NCBI RefSeq assembly: GCF_001659605.2
Contig: NC_035162.2
Location: 13,349,248-13,413,247, forward strand
Direction of reading: 5' to 3'
Length of the DNA: 64,000 bases
Origin: Manihot esculenta
Taxonomy: Eukaryota; Streptophyta; Magnoliopsida; Malpighiales; Euphorbiaceae
Under the pieces are notes generated by a model. That model searched no databases, was not told where the DNA came from, and saw only the letters and a list, made by a program, of their open reading frames with translations. This document shows, piece after piece, positions 47,672 through 59,795 of this stretch. How positions within the stretch are numbered: the stretch's first letter is position 1; every line of letters begins with the position of its first letter. Made by a program: the position numbers and the translations under genes.

Positions 47672-48009
47672 ACCAGAGGTAGATGTTGCCTCCAAAAACC
47701 GCCAAAGTCTAACACACACATTCTGAGCATATCCTCTATGGTGTGAATGGTTCTCTCTGACTGTCCATCAGTCTGCGGATGGAAAGCAGTGCTAAAATCT
47801 AACCTTGTGCCCATTGCACTCTGCAGACTTCGCTAAAATCTGGAGGCAAACTGAGGTCCTCTGTCTGAGACTATAGACACTGGAACTCCATGTAATCGCA
47901 CTATCTCATCCAGATATACCTGTGATAACTTATCCACAGAATAATTACTCCTAACTGGAATGAAATGAGCAGATTTCGTGAGTCTGTCCACAATCACCCA
48001 TATAGAATT
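47672..48009 (-). pseudogene. Integrase fragment of a chromovirus
   Basis: These 338 bp align end to end with 34648-34985 of the chromovirus polyprotein (integrase core: [16 protein letters not shown] start through the [12 protein letters not shown] region). They differ at many positions and carry internal stops. No LTR or target duplication was seen around it. It is a stray fragment of an older relative. Confidence 0.8.
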
Positions 48010-48054
48010 GATATGATAATAAAAAATAATTCTAATATTTACCGTATTATAAAC

Positions 48055-48335
48055 TTATAATATCATAGGGTTTACACCAGACTGAAGTTGATATGCAATA
48101 ATATAAAAATCATTAACAATGTCCAAATTAAGAAGTTATTATGGTGCAAATGAATTGAACTGACTTCAAATTTGATTTTCCAAATTCAGACTTATTTGTA
48201 TATTTGTTTATTCCATAAGCTGAATCTAGCCTACTTCTATCATGCTTTTACAATCACGTGTGAATCATTTCTTAATAATATGAATTGAAATAATCAAACT
48301 CTTTAGTAATAAATTTTAACCATAAATATACAAAT
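48055..48335 (+). repeat. Diverged direct repeat, copy 1
   Basis: It pairs with 48595-48875. Shared phrases include TAATGGTGCA/TTATGGTGCA, GAGCTGAATCTA/AAGCTGAATCTA, CACGTGTGAATC and CATAAATATACAAAT. No coding content was recognised. Confidence 0.65.
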
Positions 48336-48594
48336 AAAAAGATATTTACTTACAAAATTGAATACAGTTAACATTATTTATTAATAAATATGTAATAAAA
48401 AAAACCATCATTTAAAAAAAATTAAAAATATAATTACGTCGATAATTTTATTATTAATATATTAAATATTTAATAAATAATCGATAATTTACCGATCACT
48501 TTTTAATACTTTAATGGTTAATAATGTGTTACCCACTCCAAAGAAAAATGAAGCTGTCGCGTTTCATGACAGCGAGCCATGCATGTATTGAAAT

Positions 48595-48875
48595 TGTAAC
48601 ATCATGGGATTTACAAGGCAAAAAATGATATAGTAACCATTGACAAATTCCAAATTAACAAGCTATAATGGTGCATGACAGACAGAGTCCAAGTTTGATA
48701 AATTCATTCATGCTCAATTTCCAAATTTAGACTTTGTTTTATATACGTGTTTATCCTCCATGAGCTGAATCTAACCAACTTTTTAACATGTTTTTATAAC
48801 CACGTGTGAATCTTTTGTTAATTAAATCATTTAAAAATTAATCAAAGTCTTTCGTATTAAATTTCAATCATAAAT
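48595..48875 (+). repeat. Diverged direct repeat, copy 2
   Basis: This is the partner of 48055-48335, about 540 bp downstream in the same orientation. By eye the copies are roughly 70-75 percent alike with indels, so the duplication is old. Confidence 0.65.
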
Positions 48876-49239
48876 ATACAAATCATTCCTTTTTTAAAAA
48901 TAAAAGGTCAAAAGTTTTTATAAGCCTTTATAAATTAGTTAAATAGTGATTTAAGTCCTTATTAATTTTTTTTTATTCATTTATACTCTTTAAAATTTAA
49001 AAATAATATTTTAAAATTCAAAGTTAAGTTCGTTACGGCTCTATTAATGAATAAAACAAACATATACATTTCCATTCAAATCTAAAAATATACATTTAAT
49101 AATTGAAGAATAAATATCTCAAAAATATTATACAATTATAAGAACTATAATTTTAAGTTTTTTCTGTGATTCTTTTGTGACTCGATACTCTTATCTTTTC
49201 CTCTTTCTTAAATTTAATTTCTTCTTTCCTTTTTTCTAT

Positions 49240-50040
49240 AAAAGATGATCTGCGTCAATTGACTATCGATGAAGAAGAAAATGTTGTTGTCTCTATTAAG
49301 AGTTTCAGAAATATTCCGATCGTCACTTATGATTTCTGTATGGTGAGAATGTTTCTCACATACAATCCAATCAATTTTCAGAATATGCAGACCTTTTTGA
49401 CAGATTTATTGCTGCAATCCTTGGATAGTTATTGCATTAAAAAATTTAATTCCTATTTACAAGCTGGAAATTTTATTTTCGATATAAACAAAAGCTCTTA
49501 GTTCTTATATGAAATTTTTTCGTAATTTTTTATATTTTGATGGTTGCTTTTCAGTCAATAGACAAGGATTGTGAGGAGACATTTCGTTAATGTGGAAGAG
49601 TCATGGGTCCGTTTCTGTAGTTGCTTTTCTTCAAATTTTATTGATTCGGTTGTTTTGGAAGGTATGTTCAATGGAGGTTTATTAGTTATTATGGGTTTTT
49701 GGAATTGTAATGACGACGTCAGTCTTGGAACCTTATTCGAGCTTTATCTCGTAGAAGCTCTTTTCCGTAACTTTGTTCGGGAGACTTTAATTATTTATAC
49801 TCAAGAGATGAGAAAGAAGGAGGAGTATATTTGCCAAATTATTTTATGCAGGGGTTTAGACAAGCACTTGAGGAGCATTTTTGCCAAATTATCTTATATA
49901 GGAATTTGATTTTGATTAATTCTAAATCTTTGTTAGACTCTATAACTGATATTTCTGTTATATGGGTTCGTCGTAATACTACTCTACCCACTCATACTTT
50001 AGTTAGAGAATCTATCAGGTATAATCGTCTCTTTATTTAA
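49240..50040 (+). pseudogene. Shrunken LINE: ORF1 start fused to RNase H end
   Basis: 49,240-49,500 encodes a DUF4283-like stretch typical of plant LINE ORF1 (LTIDEEENVVV, CMVRMFLTYNPINFQNMQTFL). 49,570-50,040 carries fragments resembling the C-terminal RNase H of the same element type (YLVEALF; ISVIWVRRNTTLPTHTLVRES). The endonuclease and reverse transcriptase that should lie between are missing. The frames are broken. It is probably a decayed LINE with a large internal deletion. Confidence 0.5.
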
Positions 50041-50377
50041 GATGATATCATTCTTTATTTGATGGAATTTTATTAATACAATTAATAATTTTACTTTAAA
50101 AAAAAATTTCAAAATCATTCAATTAGATTAAAAATAAAGAAATACTCATTGTTTTATAAAAAATCTTGATCGGCAATCTCAAATTCTCAACTAATAAATA
50201 AATAAATAAATTAAAAATACTCCAAATGATATTTGATTGCTTTACCACACAAAAGCAATCAATCAAATGGTTGAACCATTTAAAAAAAGAAGAAAATTCA
50301 AATAATGAATCAAACTTATTGCATCAAATATCATAGCATAACCATCCATAACTATTATTTTTGATAATGACTATCCA

Positions 50378-50485
50378 CCACATGCAGTAAATCTATTATT
50401 AACATTATCGATCGATATAAAAATGAGAGGAACATGCAGTAAATCTATTATTAACATTATCGATCAATATGAAAATGAGAGGAAT
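50378..50485 (+). repeat. Tandem duplication of about 52 bp
   Basis: A unit containing CATGCAGTAAATCTATTATT and ATGAGAGGAA occurs twice in a row, with two or three differences. Confidence 0.8.
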
Positions 50486-51190
50486 AACTAGAGATGTAAA
50501 AAAATTGATAATTTGGATTGCTGAAGGAATCAAAATTTGTGTAAAGAGCGAAAAAATTGAGAAAAAAATCGATAAAAAATAAAATTTCTTAATTGAAATT
50601 GAGGAGAACTAAAGATAAAATAAGAAATGCATTAACCGAAACAAATACCATTTTAATGTTTGTTGATTATCAATATACATGTAATTAATTTTGGACTAAA
50701 TTGATTTAGATTTAATAATTATTTGACTTAAATTTACTACTTTTAAATTCTAAAGAGTGTAAACGGATAAAAAAATTAATAAGAGTTTAAATGATTACTT
50801 TAATTTACCAGAACTTAAAAAGGATTTTTATAAAAATTAAAATATTTATTTACAAAATCAAATACACTTAACATTAATATTTATTAGTAATAATTTAAAA
50901 GACTAAATATGTAATATTTTATGGATTATTCTATAAGTGTATATTATAAAAATAAAAACTTATCATTGTTTAAGCAGCCATTTTATTTGTAAATATTTCA
51001 GTTTATATTATAAAAGAATCAAATCAAATTATGAAAGAATCTCAAAAGGTTTAAAATTGTATAAATATTTTGCTCATGTAAATTAATTTGCCAATCTATC
51101 ATCTCCTCCTCTTTGCAGCTATAAACAGTATGAAACATTTTAATTCAGATAGGATGACCTGAAAAAATATGCCAACCTCTTAGATTGAGA
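50486..51190. other. AT-rich intergenic DNA before the LINE
   Basis: No gene or element was recognised. Composition is strongly AT-rich. Confidence 0.5.
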
Positions 51191-51384
51191 AACGTGCCAC
51201 AGAAGCACCACCAATCTGGGATTTAGCCCTTTCTCTGGGATTTCTTCCCTGTCCCTCTAAGGCTTAGGCCTTCTCTTGTGTTTTCTCTTTGAAGCATTCT
51301 CCTCTGCTCATTCTTGATTCTTGAAATTCCTTCTCCTCTCATAATCTTTGCTCTTCGAAATCTTCTTTTCTCATCCCTAATCTG

Positions 51385-54300
51385 ATGGCAAAATTATTTT
51401 CGAAGATGTTAATATGCTGATATTGCAAACACAAGGACTCAATTGCAAAGAGTCTATTCTTCAGCTAAGCACCGATGACCATACAAATGATCCTCACAAA
51501 CAAAATATGATTTTGGTGGAAAAGGTTTTCTCCAGAAAAATATACAGCCAAACTACAATTCAAGCTATCCTAACTAAAGCTTGGAAAACTAGAGAACCTT
51601 TCTCTATTTTACCTAAAGGGAAAAACATTTTCATCTTCTCCTTTAGTCATTATGTGGATGCAAACAGTATTTGTAATACCCGGCTAGACTCCGATATCGG
51701 AATTCCTACTGTCCGGTGGAATCTCGGATGTCGAAAACCTCTAGAAGGGTGAAATCATGTTTTTATAAAAATGTTTTAATGTATTTTATGGTTTTAAGTA
51801 AGAAAAGAATGGAGTTTTGAATGAAAAAGACTATGGAGGCATCTCCAGGTTCGGCCGCCGAACATTGGATGGTTTAGGGGGGCAAGTTAGGCTTCCGAAA
51901 GAGGCAAAGGTTCGGCCGCCGAACCTCATATTCGGCCGCTGAACTTGCATGAGTTTTGGAGGCACTTTAGGCTGCTGAAGGATGGTCTGGCCAGCCCCTA
52001 TATAAGGGCTCCATGGCCGAAATGGGCGAGCTTTCTCCCCATTTTCGGCCAACGGTGAGTCCATGCTCTTCCATGGTTGATTTTTGATGTTTTCCTTCGA
52101 TCTTTCAAGATTTAACAAGTTTTACCTTGATTTGAAGATATTTGAGCAAAGGAGCAAGTTTTAGAGCTTGGAGACCAAAGAGTTGATTTCTCCCCATCTC
52201 TAAGCTAGGATCGTCTTTCCTCTCGATCTTCAAGAGGTAAGCTTAGATCCAACCTTCCTTGTATGTTTTAAACAAGTTTTATGAAGATTTATGGGGTAGA
52301 AATGCATGTTTAGGTTATTGTTGAGTTTATGGGTTTATGTTATATTTATGAGCAATGTGGGTTGTTTATGTGTGTTTGATGTGTTGTAGTTGGGGTTTAG
52401 GGTAGTTTGAAGCCCCTAGGAGCTTATGTATGTGTTTATGCATGCTTTGGAAGTGGTTTGGTTGAGTTGTGTAGTTTGGGAGGCATTTGTGCATAGAGGA
52501 GGCTGAGTTCTGCCCTTTGGAAGAACTCAGGTTCGGCAGCCGAAGGGACTTTCGGCCGCCGAACCTGCCTGTGGAGGCAAGCCTTTGGCTGTCGAACCCT
52601 GCCCCCAAAAGTGGACTTTCGGCTCTGGAAGGGAGTTTCGGCCGTCGAAGGTGCCGCCGAACATGCATGAGTTTCGTCTCTGGAGGGAACCTTCGACTGC
52701 CGAAAGTGCCGCCGAAGGTGCATGACTTTCGTCTCTGGAGGGACTTTCGGCCGCCGAACCTGCCGCCGAAAGTGCCCTGTTCAGCCTTCCCTTGCATGAT
52801 TTGTGTGATTGTTTTATGGTGTTTTATGGGGTTTTTGGGGAGTATTTTAGAATCATGTTCATGTATGTTTGGTCCCTCATTTGAGTCCACCTGTGTAGGT
52901 TCGAACCCGAGGAACCGATGACCCCAGCAGTGAGTCAGCTACTTCAGTGTCTTGTCAGAGCTAGCCTAAGGTGAGTGGAATAACTCTTTATGCTTTAAAG
53001 TAAATAAACCAGTTCTTAGCATGATTCACGCATCATGAATGCCATGAGATATATTAGGATGCTTGCATTAAAATTTCACGAATATGTTGCATTGCATAAT
53101 ATGTAGATGAATGTTGGATGATCCTTTGGCCCTCACTATGATATGACATGTTATGAGATGGTAATGATACAGTGACAGACCAGTGAGACCCATTCTACGC
53201 CCCTGGCACTACGTAAGAGAAAGACCAGTGAGGCCCATTCTACGCCCCTGACATTAATGGAATATTATGTTATGTTATGCTATGTAATAGAAAGACCAGT
53301 GAGGCCCATTCTATGCCCCTGGCACTATTGGAATGTGTAGAGGGCTATAGGTGACAAATTCATCCTTGATGTGATTTGTCTGTGATGTGATGCATTCCAT
53401 GTTAGCATATATTTTAAATGTTTTATTATTCTGCTCACTGGGCTCTAGTAGCTCACCCCACTCCCTTAATCCCCCAGGTTTGCAGGTACGGGATAGACCA
53501 GGAGGTCAGCTAGAGTAAAGCTATGGTCATGTAATAGCTAGTGGTGGATATGATAAATATTAAAATGTAATGTATAGTTCAATAATGTAATGAATAGTAT
53601 TAAACAGTTACGTAATGTAATGGTGTTATTGAGGATAGAATTATACTTGACCCTAGTATGTTGTTAATCCCTTTGAGTACATGATTTTTAATGATGTTTA
53701 TGTAAACCAAACTTAATAGATGTTATGTTACCCCATTGGAGCATTGTTGAGGACTCCAGTGTGGGGTTGATGATTATGTATATGAATAGTGCATGCACAG
53801 GTTGAGTTTGGTAAATGAATGAAAAGAAAAGTTCAAAATTTTATGTATGTGTTGATCATGTATGAGATTAAACAGGTATACAGGATGAATGTTTGGCTTG
53901 CTACGGGTCCCGGTGGCCTTAAGTCGATCTGGATCCTAGTGCCGGTAGCGGTCCGGTTTCCGGGTCGTTACAGTATTCTTTAAAATAGGCCTTGGAATAT
54001 ACAAAACCAACACATATCTATCCGAGAATGGCCTCCAAATTTAGCCTTTGATTAATTTACCTTTACTAACTCTCCTTTTTGGGTGTAGGTATATGGGCTC
54101 CCACCAAATCACTTAAACCAAAACAATGCTAAGATCATCAGCAGTTACCTAGGTGCTCTCTCAGATGTTGATCTGTCCTAAGATGGAGTAGTAGGATACC
54201 CTCACTATCTCCCTATCAGAGCTATGATTGATTTGAACTACCCCTTTCCCGCTGAGTTCAACAATAAGAAAGCGGATGGTAGCTTATATTGGGTTAGTTT

Positions 54301-54880
54301 CAAGTACGAAAAATTGCGATATCCGCTATAATTGTGGAAAGATAGGACATTTGCATAAAAGCTGTGAGTCCACAAGTCTCAAACCAACCAGGAATGACCA
54401 GCTGCATACGAAGGATACCTATGGACCGTGGATGAAGGCTTCAGCCCCTTTTTCACCTTCGAAAACCTCATTCTCTCCAGAAGCTGCCAATCACTCCAAG
54501 ACCACCACCTAAACACCAAATAGCCCCAATAATAAAATTTCTATCTACTGCAAAACCCTTTTCATCACCAGTAATGATCATATCACTTCTGCACCAACAT
54601 CAAGTCCCCATCTCCAAACTAACTCACCTCCTTCAGATATCGATGATAAAATCACTGCACATGCATATCCCATACCCTTACAACTATTAAGACATCTTAT
54701 CGTAACCCCTCTTCAACACTTCAACGACCAAATCAATCCTAAAAAAACACTGCCCTACCTTTTCCCGACCAATCCACCGCCTATCCTGATCAATCCGCCG
54801 CCTATTGAAGCCCTTACCCAAAGCTTCGACAGCCCACCTGCACCACAAACACACCATTTACTCAGTTTGGCAACTATGAA
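51385..54880 (+). pseudogene. LINE ORF1 (DUF4283 / zinc-knuckle protein), split by an LTR
   Basis: The N-terminal part (51,385-51,671) encodes LILQTQGLNCKESILQ-like sequence. Reading resumes after the solo LTR at 53,978 with RPWNIQNQ...W, then VYGLPPNHLNQNNAKII, and a zinc-knuckle remnant YNCGKIGHLHKSCE near 54,320-54,370. A proline-rich tail runs to about 54,880. The codons on either side of the LTR join into the DUF4283 pattern, which shows that the LTR landed in an existing ORF1. There are stops and a frameshift in the knuckle region. ORF1 proteins of L1 elements bind element RNA. Confidence 0.7.
51672..53972 (+). mobile_element. Solo LTR of the chromovirus family, 2.3 kb
   Basis: It starts TGTAATACCCGGCTAGACTC and ends GGGTCGTTACA, the same ends as the chromovirus LTR at 38786-41112 but on the plus strand. 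It is flanked by a perfect 5-bp duplication GTATT (51667-51671 and 53973-53977). There is no internal region, so unequal recombination between two LTRs probably removed it. It carries the same TTCGGCNGCCGAA palindrome clusters (51,845-51,960 and 52,530-52,770). It is clearly more diverged from the two LTRs at 32-41 kb than they are from each other. Confidence 0.93.
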
Positions 54881-55714
54881 TGACTCCTAAAAGAACCTCT
54901 AATTCTTACATTTTCCATGTCACATCGGGACAAGAATCCCACAAACGGTCACCCAATACCTACAAAGTGCAAATCTTCCAAGATAGCCTTATTCCTACGC
55001 TTTTTCATCAATATTTGCAACAATAAGGGCTTAATTACACAAAATCTGAGGAAATTTTTGAAGATATGCCATTCTTAATGGACCATTTTTAAGCAACAAC
55101 ATATAATCTCCTATACTAACAACACGAGAAAGGAAAGGATGTGTTAGAAGAAATTTTGTTACATATAAATAATAGAGAAAGTCAACAAGTTGCAATTGGA
55201 CAAAAAGAAATGGGTAGGACACAGGGGAGTGAGAATAATGGGCTGAAACAAAAACAAAGCGACAATGATTTTATATAGGCCCCCCTCACTCTAGTAAATG
55301 GGCAGACAGAAAACAAAGACTACAAGCCCAGTTCTCTCCTCTTGCTACTCCACATATGAACTTGGGCCCAGAGCAAATTCTTTCATGGGAACAACTTATC
55401 AATATTGCCTCAAAGCTCTTCTACACTTATAAACAACCCAATAAACACTAAAGGAAGGAAGGAAACAAAAAAGGGGACAAGAAACATGCTCCTTTCATAA
55501 CTGCAAGGACGTGGAAGCGTCTAACTAGAACAAATGATAAGGGAGAGCTTGGAGTTATCATCAAAGGTATCACACCAAACCAACAAGTGAGACATGAGAA
55601 CCCGAAAGTGAGCAAGGCAAAGAGGACCCGAGATGATGAAACCAGTTGTGAAGTGGAAAAGAAAACTTGTTTGGATCCTGCTGATACTGAAGCGGTGGAG
55701 GTAGCCAGCCGTAA
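54881..55714 (+). other. LINE region between ORF1 and ORF2
   Basis: It holds a short stretch at 54,930-55,260 with no recognised protein and a lysine/arginine-rich stretch at 55,480-55,700 that resembles the hydrophilic end of LINE ORF1. Confidence 0.4.
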
Positions 55715-58700
55715 ATGGCTCTAGTTGGATTAATGAACATTTTGATTTGGAACTGCCAGGGTGTGGGGAACCTCCTGATAGCCCAACATCTTAAAGGGAC
55801 CTATAATTCCCATCCCCCCAGCTTGTTATTCTTAATGGAAACTAAGAATACAAGTCGGTCGGTAAGAAAGATTATTAATCAATATGGTTTTGTTGACATG
55901 GTTTTGGTTGATCCTGTACATGTCATGATTGATGATCCTAAGTTTCAATACAATTGGCACTTATTTTTTGTGTATATTGCTCCAGTCCTCTCTGTGATGA
56001 AATCTCAATTTAACTTCCTTATGAATTATTGTAATTCTTTTAAGGACATCTTAATTGTCGGTGATTTTAATGCTATTCTTCGGTCCAATGGAAAGCGAGA
56101 CAGACAACGCAACTTGTGCCCGAAATCTTTTCTATTTCATAATGTGGTTAACTCTATTTGCCTCAGGGATCTTAGCTTTAAAGGCCCCATCACTACTTGG
56201 AATAATAGGTGAACTGGAGATGCAAACGAAGAAAGATTGGACAGAGGCCTAGCCTTTATAAACTGGTTCTTCCAATATCCATACATTATTGCCCACCATC
56301 TAGAGGATGTTGGCTCCGATCATCGACCGATTTTATTCAATCTTAATTCTAATTGTGCTAAAGTAAAAAATACTTTTGTTTAGATAGTAGATGGGTGGAC
56401 AATGCTGAAACAGAAGCAAAGATTAGAGAGGCTTAGAGATCTCATTTCATAGGCTCCCAACAATTCAAAGTTTTTCTCTAAAATAAAAGTTTGCAGACAC
56501 ACACTGGTCCAGTGGAATAAGAATTCACATAGGAATGCTAAAGCTCGCATCATCAGTTGCACAATCAATTGAAGAACTTCAAGGATAACTCTCTTCTGTG
56601 GGATGCAAACACAATTAGACGTATTGAGGATGAGCTTCAACTTGAATATAAAGAGGAGGAACACTATTGGGCACAGAAAGCCAAAATATAGTGGCTCAAA
56701 TCTGGTGATCGCTACACTGGGTACTTCCACGCAAAGGTGATCCAAAGACGAAAGAGAAACATTAATTATTATAGGCCTAAAAGATTCGAATGGAGTTTGA
56801 AAAATGTCCCTAACGAATTTGCAACCCATAGCAGGGGACTATTTCAAATATATATATTCATCCACCAGGCTTATGACATTCTCTCATATCACTCACAACT
56901 TCCATCCAAGGATCTCTACATCTATGAATATGGATCTCACAAGGCCGATCACCAGAGAAGAAATCAAACAAGCTACATTCTCGATCCATCCTTTCAAAGC
57001 ATTGAGTAAAGAAGGCTTAATAGGTCTTTTCTTTCAGAAATATTGGTCCATCATTGGTAATGATATTTGTGATATTGTTCAAAGTTTTTTTTGCAAGTGG
57101 TAAAATGCTTAAGGTGATTAACCATGCTGTTATAGCTCTGATCCCTAAAGTTAAACATTTTCAAACTATGGGGGACCTTCGACCGATTAGGTTATGCATT
57201 GTGCTTTACAAAATTATCTATAAAATTCTTTTACAAAATTATCTATAAAATTCTAACCCTTCGACTGAAGCCTTACATGAACAGGATCATTAGACAAGAG
57301 CAAAACGCTTTCACTGCAGGTCACCTCATTTCAGATAACATCTTGATTAATCATGAGATTATGCATTCCTTCAAACATCGGAGGAAGTCGAAAAACTATG
57401 CCATGGCACTCAAACTAAACGTGAGCAAGGCTAACGATTGTGTTGAATGGGTGTACCTCCACCATATGATGATCTGCTTTGGTTTCAATGAGCAATGGAT
57501 CAGATGGATCATGGAATGTGTAACAACAGTTTCTTACTCAGTGCAACTTAATGGACATAGATCGGACTTCATCATTCCTTATAGGGGTCTTAGACAGGGA
57601 GACCCTCTATCACCCTTCCTATTCTTATTTTATATGAAGGTCTTTCTCACTATATCAGTATCTCTTCAATGCATGGGGTAACCATTTCTCGTTATGGGCC
57701 TTCAGTCTCCCACTTACTTTTTGCGGATGACTCAATCTTGTACTCAAAAGCATCAATGGAAAAAGCTAGAAAAAGTGATACCACTCCTAAAAACTATGGG
57801 GAAGCTAGTGGTCAACGGATTAACCTTCATGAGTCTAGCTTAATTTTCAGTTATAACACTCCAAGGAACTTAAGAAGCAGTATTGCAGCTCTTCTCCATA
57901 TTAGCAAGGTTGACATTCTAGATAAGTTTCTGGGGCTACCATCTGATATCCCAAAATCTATAACCCAAGTCTTTTCGGTAATCAAGGATCACATTTTCAA
58001 TAAGACTATGGGTTAGAAAGAGCATCTTTTATTCAAAGGTGGTAGAGAAGTTCTAATCAAGGCAGTCTTGACGGCCATACCAGTGTATGCCGTATCCTCC
58101 TTCTGATACCGACATCCATGTGCCAAGCTATCAATTCAATCATTGCAAACTTTTGGTGGGGTCAAAAAGGAAGAAGAAAGGAGAATTCATTGGGCCTCCT
58201 AGTCATCGCTTTGCAAATCGAAGAAAAGGGGAGGCTTAGGTTTTCAGTATCTAGAAGATTTTAACATGGCTTTCCTGGCTAGACAAGGATGATGCATAAT
58301 CAATAAACCAGATCTCCTTCTATCAAGAATCCTTAAAGGAAAATATTTTTCAAATTCTTCTTTCTTAGAGGTGAATACAAGTAGTAGACCTTCCTAGGGA
58401 TGGCGAAGCATCCTTTAAGGAAGGAATATTCTCAAAGAAGAAACTAGGTGGCACGTTCGAGATGGTAACTCAGTATTATGCAAAATTGATCATTGGATTC
58501 CTCAAACCTTCCCAGATCGACCAAAGCTGAAATATGATCACGATGCCAATATTGTCAGGGTATCTCAACTTCTGAATCCTAGAAATAATTTTATAGAGGA
58601 AGATGCTAATTTTATTCTATCTCTTCTCATTGGTTTGTGCAAGCAAAAAGACAAATTGATATGGCACTTCGAAAGGCATGGACACTACATGGTGAAATTT

Positions 58701-59757
58701 GGCTCCTATATTGCTCGACAACTAAGAAGAAATTTAAATAGCATTATTTCATCATCTCCGAGTTTTTCATCATTCCACTGCCTTGAATCTTTTTGGAAGA
58801 AGGTATGAAAGATTGATCTACCCAGCAATTTGGCAAATTTTCTTTAGAGTGTTCTCTCTAAGAAGCTACCTACAAGTTTGTCCATACACAAATGTACACC
58901 TTCCTTGCCTCCAGAATGTCAATCAAAGGGGAATATAGAATTTGTTAAGCATATCTTCCTTGAATGCCCAAGAGCTGCGGCGGTGTGGTTCTCATCTCCT
59001 CTCCAACTTTAATATACTCTTATCAGTGGTACCTCCTTTATGGACAGTTGGGAAGAGATTAGGACTGGACTCAGAACATGCGAGGCTTGTCGGGAGCTTA
59101 CTCAGATAATGGTTTTTATTTTTTGGAGCATTTGGAAGGCTAGAAACTATCAACTTTTTCAAAAGCTTTGTCAATATCCAAGGGACATTGTAGCAACAAC
59201 CTTAAGATATCAAGAGTCCTTTAATACAACAAATGCACATCTCCACGAATTGCAAGCATCCCATCCTGCCCCCACATCATGGGAGCCTCCTCCACTAGGA
59301 TCTTTTAAAGTTAACTTTGATGCTGCCATCGATAAAGCCAACAAGAGAGGAGCCACAACTATCATCTTGAGAAACCATAATAAATTAATAGATTCTTGAC
59401 TGGAAATGCTCAAACTTTAGCGATTTTGACCTTCTAATCATGAAGAGTTTTGCTTGTTGAGAAGTAATCCTCTTGGCTCGTAATAGAGGCATTAACCCTT
59501 TGATTGTGGAAAGGGATTACAAGGAGTTTATTGACTCACTTCATACCAGCAAAGATCTTATAAACAACCAAAATGTGATGTATGATATCAGAAGCCTCAG
59601 AATAAATATGGAGGCCATCTCTTTCACATGGGTTAATCGTGCCTTGAATGAAGCCTCCCACATGCTCGCTAAGGAAGCTCTCAAGAACCATGCCTTTTCA
59701 ATGAACTTAGCTGTTCAAGCTCTCTTTATTAATCACAATGTATTTTTAGGTGGTTAA
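55715..59757 (+). pseudogene. LINE ORF2 (endonuclease, reverse transcriptase, RNase H), broken
   Basis: From ATG 55733 the endonuclease begins MNILIWNCQG, with LMETK and DILIVGDFNAI following (to about 56,340 with SDHRPILF). The reverse transcriptase follows in pieces: LRPIRLC at about 57,175, QNAFTAGHLISDN at 57,300, GLRQGDPLSPFLF at 57,585 and the catalytic FADDS at 57,720. A zinc-binding region near 58,800-59,000 ends FLECPRAAAVWF. A plant-type RNase H (FKVNFDAAIDKA at 59,307; WVNRALNEASHMLAKEAL at 59,632) closes the ORF. Many stops and frameshifts make it non-functional. Confidence 0.85.
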
Positions 59758-59795
59758 TTTTATATCTCTAACCCAAAAAATAAAAAAGTAAAAGA

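Larger units (their letters stand above)
51200..59795 (+). mobile_element. L1-type LINE, degenerate, interrupted by a solo LTR
   Basis: A pyrimidine-rich leader (51,200-51,384) is followed by ORF1 and ORF2 remnants, and the element ends in an A-rich tail near 59,770-59,793. A possible diverged target duplication is GTGCCACAGAAGCACCA at about 51,194 against GTGCCGCAAGACCATC at about 59,796. Without the solo LTR the element is about 6.3 kb, normal for a plant L1. Both ORFs have numerous stops and frameshifts, so it is an old copy. Confidence 0.75.
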
